A stretch of 64,000 nt of DNA from Paraburkholderia sp. BCC1886 (GTDB lineage: Bacteria; Pseudomonadota; Gammaproteobacteria; Burkholderiales; Burkholderiaceae): contig NZ_CAAJGK010000047.1 in the NCBI RefSeq assembly GCF_900996245.1, positions 1 to 64,000 on the forward strand, in the 5' to 3' direction. Positions 24,719 through 32,764 of the stretch are shown piece by piece (within the stretch, counting starts at the first letter, position 1; the number at the start of each line of letters is the position of its first letter). The position numbers and the translations under genes are program-made. The notes below the pieces were generated by a model. That model was not told the origin of the DNA. It did no database searches and saw only the letters and a list, made by a program, of their open reading frames with translations.

Positions 24719-25291
24719 TCAAATCGCAATGCTGTAGGGTCGAACGACGGAAACGCTCTGCGTGAGCCCAAGTCCCAATAGAGCGGTCAGGTACTCGTCA
24801 ATGGATTTGGGCGGATTTTTTAAAGACTGCCGATGTGCGGCCATCGCTTCCAGAACCTTGGCCTGATTAAGATCGAACAGGTCGGCAATGAAGTCGTCGG
24901 GATGCTGTGCTGCTACGTTGTAGTTTCTCAACGCATCGGGCGGGAAGTCTTTCTGGTTGAATGTAACGATAAGCTCCGCGCGGCATTGCACGGCAGCCGC
25001 GACCACGTGTGCATCGTTGGGGTCGGGTAGCGCGATAGCGGGGATCAGGTGTTCGTAGTCCTCGACCAATGCATCGCGAACATGCGCATCCATGAGATCG
25101 CGGACGCGATAAATTCTGGAGGGGGCGAGATCCGGTCGTTTGGCGATCAGATTGCAAGTCCATTCATCGTGAATGCGTCTGGTCCAGCGAGCCCTGAAAA
25201 GATCAGTGAGCGCCAGGCGCATCAACAGGTCGCGCAACGTCTGGGAATACAGCACACAAGCGTCATAGACTACGGTGAAATGAGACGACAT
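24719..25291 (-). CDS. PIN-domain toxin (VapC-like nuclease)
   Basis: 190 residues. PIN-domain acidic residues can be placed at D10 (VVYDACVLY), E43 (HDEW), D93 (PDPNDAHVVAAA) and D115 (TFNQKDFP), the usual Mg-binding set of RNA-cleaving VapC-type toxins. It is longer than classic VapC (~130 residues), with a C-terminal extension. It starts three bases after the stop of the HTH antitoxin gene, in the same operon. The partner is an excisionase-like HTH protein rather than a VapB-type antitoxin. Confidence 0.8.
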   Translation of the reverse strand: MSSHFTVVYDACVLYSQTLRDLLMRLALTDLFRARWTRRIHDEWTCNLIAKRPDLAPSRIYRVRDLMDAHVRDALVEDYEHLIPAIALPDPNDAHVVAAAVQCRAELIVTFNQKDFPPDALRNYNVAAQHPDDFIADLFDLNQAKVLEAMAAHRQSLKNPPKSIDEYLTALLGLGLTQSVSVVRPYSIAI

Positions 25292-25294
25292 CTA

Positions 25295-25753
25295 TTATTC
25301 CAATCCCATTTCCTGTGACAGTGCTGCGAGTTCGTCCAAAGCTTTACGGCGCTCCGTATCGATTCGATCCTTGTACGCGATCACATCTTCGTAGCGCACG
25401 CGCCGATGGGTGTTGACCTTTCTGAACGGAATCGCTTTTTTCTCAAGCAATTTGACGAAGTGAGGCCGCGAAACGTTGAGCAGGTCTGCCGCCTCCTGCG
25501 TAGTCAATTCGGCGTGAATGGGAATGATCGATACGGCATTGCCCTGACCGATTTCCGCCAGCACATCCACGATTAGCCGTACGACGGAAGTGGGCAATTC
25601 CACGCTACGCGTTTTACCCTTGTCGTCCTTGAAATCGAATTGCTGCGTTTGTGCGCGACTCGACAACACCACGGAAAGATTGCGGCTCGAGGTGCGGGCA
25701 AGTTCGGCTTCCTGTTCGGAAGGTAACTGCGTGGCATGGAGAGAGGCGTTCAT
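25295..25753 (-). CDS. Excisionase-family HTH antitoxin
   Basis: 152 residues from the ATG at 25753 with AAGGAA just upstream. Residues ~83-104 (LTTQEAADLLNVSRPHFVKL) form the MerR/excisionase-type helix-turn-helix, followed by the basic wing KVNTHRRVRYEDVIAYKDR. The N-terminal ~75 residues have no recognisable domain. It is first in the two-gene operon with the PIN protein, the usual antitoxin-first order. It probably binds the palindrome in its own promoter and neutralises the nuclease. Confidence 0.8.
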   Translation of the reverse strand: MNASLHATQLPSEQEAELARTSSRNLSVVLSSRAQTQQFDFKDDKGKTRSVELPTSVVRLIVDVLAEIGQGNAVSIIPIHAELTTQEAADLLNVSRPHFVKLLEKKAIPFRKVNTHRRVRYEDVIAYKDRIDTERRKALDELAALSQEMGLE

Positions 25754-25775
25754 GGCGTTCCTTGACAATCGCGCC

Positions 25776-25804
25776 ATTCTAAATCGAAATATTCGAAATC
25801 GCAA
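25776..25804 (-). promoter_or_regulatory. Sigma-70 promoter with internal palindrome for the PIN/HTH operon
   Basis: On the minus strand, TTGCGA (-35, 25799-25804), 17 bases, then TAGAAT (-10, 25776-25781). The -10 is 23 bases from the antitoxin ATG. The spacer contains CGAA-ATA-TTCG (25785-25795, + strand), a likely operator for autoregulation. Confidence 0.6.
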
Positions 25805-25839
25805 TAAACGAAACGAACACCCTATACCGTCTCCCCCCC

Positions 25840-26676
25840 TCAAATCCTGATCAACACCGCCCCCAGCGTCACCAGCGCGCACGCCACGATGCGCCGCGGC
25901 GTCAACTTCTCCCCCATGAACAGCCAGCCGATCAGCACCGCGAAAATCGAGCTGAGCTCGCGCAGCGCCGACACCATCGCGATAGGCAAGTAGCGGTAAG
26001 CCTCGATGATCAGGCAATAAGCCGTCAACGCGATCGCCCCCGACGCGATGCCCTTCAGCACCACCGCGCGCCCGATGAACAGCCCACGGGCGCCGCCGCG
26101 CCAATGCCACGCAAGCAGAAACTGTGGAATGTTCCAGATCAGATAAACCCACATGATGTAGCTCAGACCGTTGCCCGCCACGCGTGCGCCGATCCCGTCG
26201 ACCACCGAATACGTCGAGATAAAAAAGCCGGTCAACAGCGCGAACGGCACGCTCTCGCCTGAAAAACGCAGGCCGCGTCGAAATGCCAGCGAGACGATGC
26301 CGAGCGACACCAGCGCCACGCCCACGGCCGCTAGCGGCTTGAGCGATTCATGCGCGAACACCAGCGCGCCGACGAACACGAGCATCGGCGACAGTCCGCG
26401 CGCAATCGGATAGATCTGGCCGAAGTCGCCGCTCTTATACGCGCGAATCAGCGCGAGCAGATAACCGAACTCGAGCACCACCGACGCGAAGATATAAGGC
26501 CAGGCGCCCGGCGCGGGCAGCGGCAGCACGATCACGCCGACTGCGCTCACGGCGATATACGGAATCGCCATCATCCCCAGCAGCCAGACGCGATCTTCGG
26601 ATAGATGCAGAAACGCGTTCCACGTCGCGTGTAGCAGTGCCGAGAGCAGCACCAGCAGGAGCACAAAGGTTGCCAT
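25840..26676 (-). CDS. EamA/DMT-family transporter
   Basis: A 278-residue protein with about ten membrane helices in two EamA halves. Typical segments are YPIARGLSPMLVFVGALVFAH (first half, without its last residue) and ALRELSSIFAVLIGWLFMGE (second half). EamA proteins export or exchange small metabolites such as amino acids. The substrate cannot be inferred. It is transcribed towards the antitoxin gene promoter and ends ~90 bases before it. Confidence 0.85.
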   Translation of the reverse strand: MATFVLLLVLLSALLHATWNAFLHLSEDRVWLLGMMAIPYIAVSAVGVIVLPLPAPGAWPYIFASVVLEFGYLLALIRAYKSGDFGQIYPIARGLSPMLVFVGALVFAHESLKPLAAVGVALVSLGIVSLAFRRGLRFSGESVPFALLTGFFISTYSVVDGIGARVAGNGLSYIMWVYLIWNIPQFLLAWHWRGGARGLFIGRAVVLKGIASGAIALTAYCLIIEAYRYLPIAMVSALRELSSIFAVLIGWLFMGEKLTPRRIVACALVTLGAVLIRI

Positions 26677-26838
26677 CGAAGATCGCGCAGTAGGGAGGAA
26701 GGCCGCGCGCGCGGCCTCAAGCGCGTGATTATTCCAGTAGAACGCTGGAATCGACGGATTGCACGACTAAACCAAAGGGGCTTTATGTGGAAAAAAGAGG
26801 ACATTTGTGGCGGACGACCCGCGTTGCGTCCGCCGCGC

Positions 26839-27684
26839 TCAAGTGACCCGCTCTCTTAGCCAGGCCGACCCCAGGTCGATGGCGGTTACCACGACGATCA
26901 CCATGATCATGATCGCTGCCGTCTGCGCATAATCGAACGAGCGGATCGCCTCGTACAGCACCACGCCGATGCCGCCCGCGCCGACCATGCCGACCACCAT
27001 CGCCGATCGCACGTTCGATTCGAAGCGATACAACGCATACGAGATCCACAAGGGCAACACCTGCGGCAACACCGCGTAGACGATCTCGTCGAGACCGGTC
27101 GCGCCGGTGGCTCGCACGCCTTCAGCCGGGCGTGGATCGATCGCCTCGACCGCTTCCGCAAACAGCTTGGCGAGCACGCCGGTGGTATGCACCCACAGCG
27201 CGAGCACACCGGCAAACGGCCCGAGTCCGACCGCGACGATGAACAGCATCGCAAAGACCATCTCGTTGATCGCGCGGCACGCGTCCATCATCCGGCGCAT
27301 CGGCTGGACGATCCACACGGGCGCCATGTTGTGCGCGGACATCAGCCCGCACGGCACGGCGCATACCAGCGACAGCGCCGTCCCCCAAACCGCGACGGCC
27401 AGCGTCACCACCATTTCGTGCAGGTACGTGCGCCACTCGGTGAAGTTCGGCGGGAAAAAGTCCCGCGCGAACTGGCCCATGTTGCCGGCGTCGCTCAGCA
27501 GGTCGAGCGGCCGCATGTCGGCGCTATGCCACGTGCCGCCGAGCACCGCGATCAGCGCGATCCAGCCGAGCAGCGACCACCAGCTACGCTTGCCGGCGCG
27601 CGGCAACGCGGGCGCACTGCCACGCATTTTGTCGCGCGCTTTTGCGGCGAGTGCAGACGGGAGGAGAGGGTCGGCCGCCTTCAT
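26839..27684 (-). CDS. phnE: Phosphonate ABC transporter permease PhnE
   Basis: 281 residues with an N-terminal cytoplasmic stretch, TM1 near 35-50 and a BPD permease core of about five more helices. The EAA loop is EAVEAIDPRPAEGVRATGAT, with GLDEIVYAVLPQVLPLW following, the PhnE form of the motif. It should form a homodimeric channel for phosphonate or phosphate-ester import with PhnC and PhnD. Its start overlaps the phnD stop by four bases. Confidence 0.9.
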   Translation of the reverse strand: MKAADPLLPSALAAKARDKMRGSAPALPRAGKRSWWSLLGWIALIAVLGGTWHSADMRPLDLLSDAGNMGQFARDFFPPNFTEWRTYLHEMVVTLAVAVWGTALSLVCAVPCGLMSAHNMAPVWIVQPMRRMMDACRAINEMVFAMLFIVAVGLGPFAGVLALWVHTTGVLAKLFAEAVEAIDPRPAEGVRATGATGLDEIVYAVLPQVLPLWISYALYRFESNVRSAMVVGMVGAGGIGVVLYEAIRSFDYAQTAAIMIMVIVVVTAIDLGSAWLRERVT

Positions 27685-28658
27685 TGCTTGGCAACGGTCG
27701 TGTCGAGCGCGGCGAGCTTCGCATCGAGCGCAGCCAGTTGCGTCTTGCGTTCGTCATCGGACAGATGGGTGTCGGTCGCGACCTTCTGCTTCTGCTGAAA
27801 CAGGACGACCTTGCGGATGGGCAGCAACTGCGCATCCGACGAGCCGGCGAAGCCGCTATATCCGGTAATGCCCGCCATCACGGCCTTTTCGTGCGGATCG
27901 GTCCTCGCGTAGTTCAGGAAGAATTTGCGCAGCTTGTCCTTGGTCGCCTGCGGCAGATCCTTGCGCCAGACCAGCGGGTCGGACGGAATCACCGGCGAAG
28001 TCCACAACACGCGCACTTGCGCGAACCGGTCGGGATGTTGCTTCTGCAACGTGTTGACGAGGTCGGTGTTGTTCGTCGCGATGTCGATCTTGTTGTTCAC
28101 CACGGCCAGCAGATTCGCTTCGTGGCTCGACGGCAGCACCGCCTTGAACGACGTGTTGACCGGCGCGCCGTGCTGCGCGAACAGGTAGTAAGCGGGAATC
28201 AGCGTTCCCGACGTGGAGTTCGGATCGCCGAAACCGAGCGTGACGTCGTGCGTATTCCTGAACACGTCGTCGAGCGTCTTGAAGCGGCTGTTCACGTTCG
28301 TAATCAAAAGCGAATGGTAACCTGCTTCGCCGTTCGCATACAGAAGCTTCGCGAACACTTCGCCTTGCGCGCGATCCACCGCCTCGATTGCCGAGGCATT
28401 GCCGAAATAGCCGACCTGCACTTTGTTGAAGCGCATGCCTTCGATGATGCCCGCATAGTCGGTCGCGAAGAACGCCTTGATGTTCAGGCCGGTCTGCTTG
28501 TCCATGTCCTGGATTAGCGGGTCCCAGCGTTGTTTGAGCACCGAGGACGAATCGGTCGAGATGATGCCCAGGTTGATGTCTTCGGCGTGTGCGGCAGCGT
28601 GGCCGGCGAGGGCGGCGGCCGCGACGGTCAGCGAGATGAGTGAGCGCAGGAATGTCAT
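27681..28658 (-). CDS. phnD: Phosphonate-binding periplasmic protein PhnD
   Basis: 325 residues with signal peptide (LISLTVAAAALAGHAAAHA) and the PhnD-type type 2 periplasmic binding fold. Recognisable stretches are GIISTDSSSVLKQRWDPLI, FFATDYAGIIEGMRFNKVQV and LGFGDPNSTSGTLIPAYYLF, the last forming the ligand-binding loop. It delivers phosphonates to PhnE/PhnC. It lies between phnC (40 bases upstream) and phnE (overlapping). Confidence 0.92.
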   Translation of the reverse strand: MTFLRSLISLTVAAAALAGHAAAHAEDINLGIISTDSSSVLKQRWDPLIQDMDKQTGLNIKAFFATDYAGIIEGMRFNKVQVGYFGNASAIEAVDRAQGEVFAKLLYANGEAGYHSLLITNVNSRFKTLDDVFRNTHDVTLGFGDPNSTSGTLIPAYYLFAQHGAPVNTSFKAVLPSSHEANLLAVVNNKIDIATNNTDLVNTLQKQHPDRFAQVRVLWTSPVIPSDPLVWRKDLPQATKDKLRKFFLNYARTDPHEKAVMAGITGYSGFAGSSDAQLLPIRKVVLFQQKQKVATDTHLSDDERKTQLAALDAKLAALDTTVAKQ

Positions 28659-28698
28659 CGATGAAAATCCGGTTGGTTCGGGCGGTTTGGAAGTGCGC

Positions 28699-29610
28699 TT
28701 AGTTGGTGTGCGCGGGTTTCAACGCGAAGGCGTAGAGAGACGACGCCGACGACGCATTTCCTGGCTGTATTGCTACGCTTTTGTCGTCGTCAGGCTGCGT
28801 GGCATCGGGCGCGTCGGCTTCGTTTTCATCGAGCCATTCGCGGGCGTCGTCGCCATAAAGCTGTTTGAGCAAAGCCGGTGTGAGAGCGGTGGACGGCCCG
28901 TCGAAGACGACCTTGCCGCGACGCAGCGCAATGGTGCGCGGGCAATATTCCATCGCGATTTCCACCTGATGCAGCGATACCAGCACGGTCAGTTCGTGCT
29001 CGCGATTCAGCTTGCGCAGCATGTCCATCACACGGCGCGACGATTCGGGATCGAGCGAGGCGATCGGTTCGTCGGCAAGGACGATACGGGCGCGCTGCAC
29101 CAGCGCTCGCGCCAATGCCGCACGTTGCTGCTGGCCGCCGGACAGATTGGCGGCGCGTTCGTGCGCATGTTCGCCGATACCGACCTCGGTGAGCGCTGCC
29201 ATCGACAACGCCCGCTCTTCGCCCGGAAAGCGGCCGGTCAGACGACGCCACCAGGACAGACGCGACAGCGCGCCGATCAGCACATTGGTTTCGACCGACA
29301 GCCGGTTCACCAGATTGAACTGCTGGAACACGAAGCCGATATCGCGTCGAATGCTGCGTACCTCGCGCACGATGCGACCGTTCTGCTGAATCGGCCGGCC
29401 GAGAATTTCGATTCGCGACGGCTGCGCGTCGGCGGCCGTGAAGCCGGCAATGTGGCGCAGCAGCGTCGATTTTCCCGAGCCCGACGCGCCGATCAGCGCG
29501 ACCATCTCACCGGGTTCGACACGCAGATCGATGTCTTCCAGCACGCGTCGGCCGTTGCCGAACGTCTTGCTCAGGCGTTCGATACGAATCGCTTCGCGGA
29601 TTGCTTCCAT
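28699..29610 (-). CDS. phnC: Phosphonate ABC transporter ATPase PhnC
   Basis: 303 residues. Walker A is GASGSGKSTL, signature LSGGQQQRAALARAL, Walker B IVLADEPIASLD, and switch His in VLVSLHQVEIA. The IRRDIGFVFQQFNLVNRLSV Q-loop region is typical of PhnC. First gene of phnCDE, with GGGAG before the ATG. Pho-box-like sequences upstream suggest induction by phosphate starvation. The C-terminal ~30 residues after the ATPase core are Asp-rich and not conserved in the family. Confidence 0.92.
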   Translation of the reverse strand: MEAIREAIRIERLSKTFGNGRRVLEDIDLRVEPGEMVALIGASGSGKSTLLRHIAGFTAADAQPSRIEILGRPIQQNGRIVREVRSIRRDIGFVFQQFNLVNRLSVETNVLIGALSRLSWWRRLTGRFPGEERALSMAALTEVGIGEHAHERAANLSGGQQQRAALARALVQRARIVLADEPIASLDPESSRRVMDMLRKLNREHELTVLVSLHQVEIAMEYCPRTIALRRGKVVFDGPSTALTPALLKQLYGDDAREWLDENEADAPDATQPDDDKSVAIQPGNASSASSLYAFALKPAHTN

Positions 29611-29708
29611 AAGACTCCCTTCATGTCTCCGGCCGATGCCGGCATGTATGGGACTGATTCTAGGAAGCCTCTGTGACGGTTGAGTGAAGGCGTCGCAACG
29701 TCTAGACG

Positions 29709-29794
29709 ACTATATGAATCAATGTCAGTTTTGCGTCGGAGAGAAGTCAGAACGGTGTCAGATGTTTTATCGAAAAGTGACACCTGTATGACAG
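29709..29794 (-). promoter_or_regulatory. Pho-box-containing promoter of phnCDE
   Basis: On the minus strand, CTGTCAT-ACAG-GTGTCAC (29777-29794) matches the PhoB box (CTGTCAT, 4 bases, CTGTCAY) at all but one half-site base. A second pair, CTGACAC-CGTT-CTGACTT (29744-29761), lies exactly 33 bases further, three 11-bp turns. A TATAGT -10 (29709-29714) follows with no good -35, as expected for a PhoB-activated promoter. The distance to the phnC ATG is ~100 bases. Confidence 0.55.
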
Positions 29795-29909
29795 TTTCTG
29801 CATGAAGACCGCCGTATCCGCATGAGTGCGAGTACCCAGGCTATATTGCGTGATTCGCGATGCCGCCCCCCAATCCCGCCCACTTCTTGCGATCCTTTCA
29901 GAAGCCGTC

Positions 29910-30944
29910 ATGCAGCCCTTGAGTTTCCTTCCCGATAGTTTTGCGGAGTATGAAGACCTCAAGGCGGTCCTCGAGCAGGGCAGCGCCAACTTCGAGATTC
30001 GCTCCGTGTGCGAGACGACGGTACGCGGCCGAAGCTTTTCGGTGTTCACCGCGAGCATTGGTTCGACCGATCCGCGTGCGCCTGCAATTGGATTCTTCGG
30101 CGGCATTCACGGGCTCGAACGAATCGGCTCGCAACTCGTGCTCGACTATATGCGCGCGCTGCTCGCACGCCTCGAATGGGACGAACTGTTAGTCCGGCAG
30201 TTGCAGTCGATCCGCCTGATCTTCATGCCCATCGTGAATCCGGGCGGCATGTGGGCAGCAACGCGTGCGAACCCTAACGGTGTCGACCTGATGCGCAATG
30301 CGCCGCAGAATGCCGACGAGCGCGTGCCGCCGCTGGCCGGCGGTCAGCGTCTGGGTGCGTGGCTGCCCTGGTATCGCGGGAAAGAGGGCGAGCCGATGGA
30401 AGAGGAAGCCCTCGCATTGCTGCGCGTGGTGGAAACCGAACTGGCGACGCGCCCGCTCTCCATCGCACTCGATTGCCACTCGGGTTATGGGTGGAGCGAC
30501 AGCATCTGGTTTCCGTACGCGCGCACGCGCGAGCGCATGCCGCATCTGCCGGAAATGTATGCGCTGAAGACGATGTTCGAACGCGCGCATCCGCATCATG
30601 GCTACGCGTTCGAACCGCAGAGTCATCAGTATCTGCTGCATGGAGATCTGTGGGACTTCGCATACGACAGAACGCCCGCGCCCAATGTATTTTTGCCGAT
30701 GACGCTCGAACTCGGCTCATGGTTGTGGATCAAGAAAAATCCGCGGCAACTGTTTTCGCGGCAGGGCATGTTCAATCCGGTCATGGCGCATCGCACCGCG
30801 CGGGTGCTCCGGCGTCACGCGAATCTGCTCGATTTTCTGGCGCGCGCGGCGTTTTCCTCGCAGCGCTGGTTGCCGCAAGGCCAGCGTCGCGAGCAGATGC
30901 TGCAAAGCGCGATCGACCAGTGGTATGGAACTGAACGCGTATGA
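29910..30944 (+). CDS. M14-family zinc carboxypeptidase-like protein
   Basis: 344 residues from the ATG at 29910; an upstream GTG at 29826 would add 28. Zinc ligands fit GGIHGLERIG (His and Glu) and ALDCHSGYGWSD (His), the H-x-x-E...H set of M14/AstE-like metallocarboxypeptidases. A Glu in MTLELGSW near residue ~265 is a plausible catalytic base. There is no signal peptide, so it acts in the cytoplasm on peptides or amides. The stop overlaps the alpha/beta hydrolase start by four bases, so the two work in one pathway or are at least co-expressed. Confidence 0.75.
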   Translation: MQPLSFLPDSFAEYEDLKAVLEQGSANFEIRSVCETTVRGRSFSVFTASIGSTDPRAPAIGFFGGIHGLERIGSQLVLDYMRALLARLEWDELLVRQLQSIRLIFMPIVNPGGMWAATRANPNGVDLMRNAPQNADERVPPLAGGQRLGAWLPWYRGKEGEPMEEEALALLRVVETELATRPLSIALDCHSGYGWSDSIWFPYARTRERMPHLPEMYALKTMFERAHPHHGYAFEPQSHQYLLHGDLWDFAYDRTPAPNVFLPMTLELGSWLWIKKNPRQLFSRQGMFNPVMAHRTARVLRRHANLLDFLARAAFSSQRWLPQGQRREQMLQSAIDQWYGTERV

Positions 30945-31693
30945 GCACATGGATCCTGCTGCGCGGATTGACGCGCGAAACGCGCCATTGGGGTGCGTTG
31001 CCCGATACGCTGCAGCGCACGCTGGGCAGTACCGCGCCGCTATTGCTGGATCTGCCGGGCAATGGCGAGTTCTCGCACCTGGCCGCGCCGTCGTCGGTAG
31101 GCGCAATGGTGGAGTTCGTGAGAAACGCGGCGGCCGCGCGGGGCGCCGTCGCGCCGTTTCGTGTGCTCGCCATGTCGCTCGGCGGGATGGTGGCGACCGA
31201 GTGGGCGCAGCGGTATCCCGGCGAGATCGAGCGGCTCGTGCTGGTGAATACGAGCATGCGCCCGTTCAGCCGGATGACGGAGCGCCTGCGTCCGCGAGCG
31301 TGGCCTCGCCTGCTTGCGGTGGCCGTGCATTGGCGCGATGCGCTGCGCGTCGAACGGGGCATCCATCGGCTGACCTGCAAGCGTGTAACGACGTTGAGCG
31401 CGGACCTCGAAGCGTGGTGCGGTATCCGCCATAACGCGCCGGTCAGCCGCGCCAATGCGCTGTGGCAGTTATGGGCGGCGGCGCGCTTCACCGCCGCTCC
31501 GACGCGCCCGGCATGTGCATTGCTGATCCTTTCTTCCAGCGGCGATGGTCTGGTCGACCCGGTCTGTTCGGTGAAACTCGCGGCCGCCTGGCGTGCCGCT
31601 CATTGCGTGCATCCTTGGGCGGGGCACGACCTGCCGCACGACGATCCCGGCTGGATGAGCGGGCGGATCAGCGAGTGGCTCGCCCATTCGTAA
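30941..31693 (+). CDS. Alpha/beta hydrolase
   Basis: 250 residues. Nucleophile Ser in VLAMSLGGMVATEW, catalytic Asp in LSSSGDGLVDP and His in WAGHDLPHDDP give a complete triad. The first strand ILLRGLTRETRHWG replaces the usual HG-containing oxyanion loop with RGL. No signal peptide. Co-translated with the M14-like protein, the substrate of neither is known. Confidence 0.82.
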   Translation: MSTWILLRGLTRETRHWGALPDTLQRTLGSTAPLLLDLPGNGEFSHLAAPSSVGAMVEFVRNAAAARGAVAPFRVLAMSLGGMVATEWAQRYPGEIERLVLVNTSMRPFSRMTERLRPRAWPRLLAVAVHWRDALRVERGIHRLTCKRVTTLSADLEAWCGIRHNAPVSRANALWQLWAAARFTAAPTRPACALLILSSSGDGLVDPVCSVKLAAAWRAAHCVHPWAGHDLPHDDPGWMSGRISEWLAHS

Positions 31694-31694
31694 C

Positions 31695-31734
31695 GCTGCA
31701 TGTCGATGCAGTCGGCTGCAGTCGGATGCAATCG
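31695..31734. repeat. Four imperfect 10-bp tandem repeats
   Basis: GCTGCATGTC, GATGCAGTCG, GCTGCAGTCG, GATGCAATCG follow directly on the alpha/beta hydrolase stop codon. No function is apparent. Confidence 0.65.
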
Positions 31735-31837
31735 GCCGAGATCGCGCCCCAAGTTGGACGCTGGGCGCCCGCATGGCCATAATACGGAGCTTCGCCAGTC
31801 GAAAGCTCACTGAAATCTAACGGACGCCCTCAGGACG

Positions 31838-32755
31838 ATGAAAGAAGAATCGCCGAAAGCCATCATTTATGCGCTCGCCGCCAATCTCGGCATCGCCATC
31901 TGCAAATTCGCCGCAGCTGCGTTCACGGGTTCCGGCTCCATGTTCGCCGAGGCCATTCACTCATCCGCCGATTGCGGTAATCAACTTCTGCTGCTGTTCG
32001 GCTTGCGCGAAGCGCGCAAACCCGTCACGCCATTGCACCCGATGGGCGGTGGCCGCGAAATCAATTTTTATTCGCTGCTAGTAGCCTTGCTGCTGTTTTT
32101 TGTCGGCGGCGCGTTTTCGGTTTATGAAGGCGTGCACCGGTTGTTCGCGCGCGAGCCTTTGCAGTACGCGTATGTCGCGCTCGCCGTGCTGGGTGTGTCG
32201 GTGGTGCTCGAAGCCTTTTCGTTGTGGGGCGCCGTCAAGGAGATTCGCAAGACGCATCCCGACAAAAGCATGTGGCGCTGGTTTCGCGAGACGCGCGAAT
32301 CGGATCTGCTGGTGGTGGCCGGCGAGGACATTGCCGCGCTGGCCGGTCTCGCGATCGCCTTCGTCGCGGTGTTGCTGACGCTGGTGACGGGTAACCCGGT
32401 GTTCGACGCGTTGGGTTCGATTGCCGTCGGCGTGTTGCTGATGGCAATTGCCTGGTTCGTCGCTCGCGAGGTGAAGTCGATGCTGGTCGGTGAATCGGCG
32501 AGTCCCGAAGTGCGCCGCGCAATCGAAAAGCATTTGCTCGCGCGGCCGGAGATTCGCAGCATCGTCAATCTGATTACGCTGCAGTGGGGTCGCGAAGTCG
32601 TGGTGGCGGTGCAAGCCGAAATGATCGACTATCCCAGCGGCCGCGCAATGGTCGATGCCATCAACGTCGTCGAAGCGGATTTGCAGGCGACGTTCCCGCA
32701 AGTCCGCTGGGTGTTTTTCGAACCCGAAGTGCCGCGCGATCAGCGGCCGGTGTAG
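31838..32755 (+). CDS. Cation diffusion facilitator (CDF) metal exporter
   Basis: 305 residues with about six membrane helices and a C-terminal cytoplasmic domain. The family signature is AEAIHSSADCGNQLLLLFGL, with the metal-site HSSAD, and VVAGEDIAALAGLAIAF as the partner site. Here the usual second-site HxxxD is ED-IAAL, so the metal set may differ from the classic Zn/Fe exporters. It should export divalent metal in exchange for protons. AGGA lies just upstream of the ATG. Confidence 0.85.
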   Translation: MKEESPKAIIYALAANLGIAICKFAAAAFTGSGSMFAEAIHSSADCGNQLLLLFGLREARKPVTPLHPMGGGREINFYSLLVALLLFFVGGAFSVYEGVHRLFAREPLQYAYVALAVLGVSVVLEAFSLWGAVKEIRKTHPDKSMWRWFRETRESDLLVVAGEDIAALAGLAIAFVAVLLTLVTGNPVFDALGSIAVGVLLMAIAWFVAREVKSMLVGESASPEVRRAIEKHLLARPEIRSIVNLITLQWGREVVVAVQAEMIDYPSGRAMVDAINVVEADLQATFPQVRWVFFEPEVPRDQRPV

Positions 32756-32764
32756 AAGAACGTC

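Noticed and set aside
32100..32700. Overlapping frames within the CDF gene
   Set aside because: They are shadows of the CDF coding sequence with no independent support.
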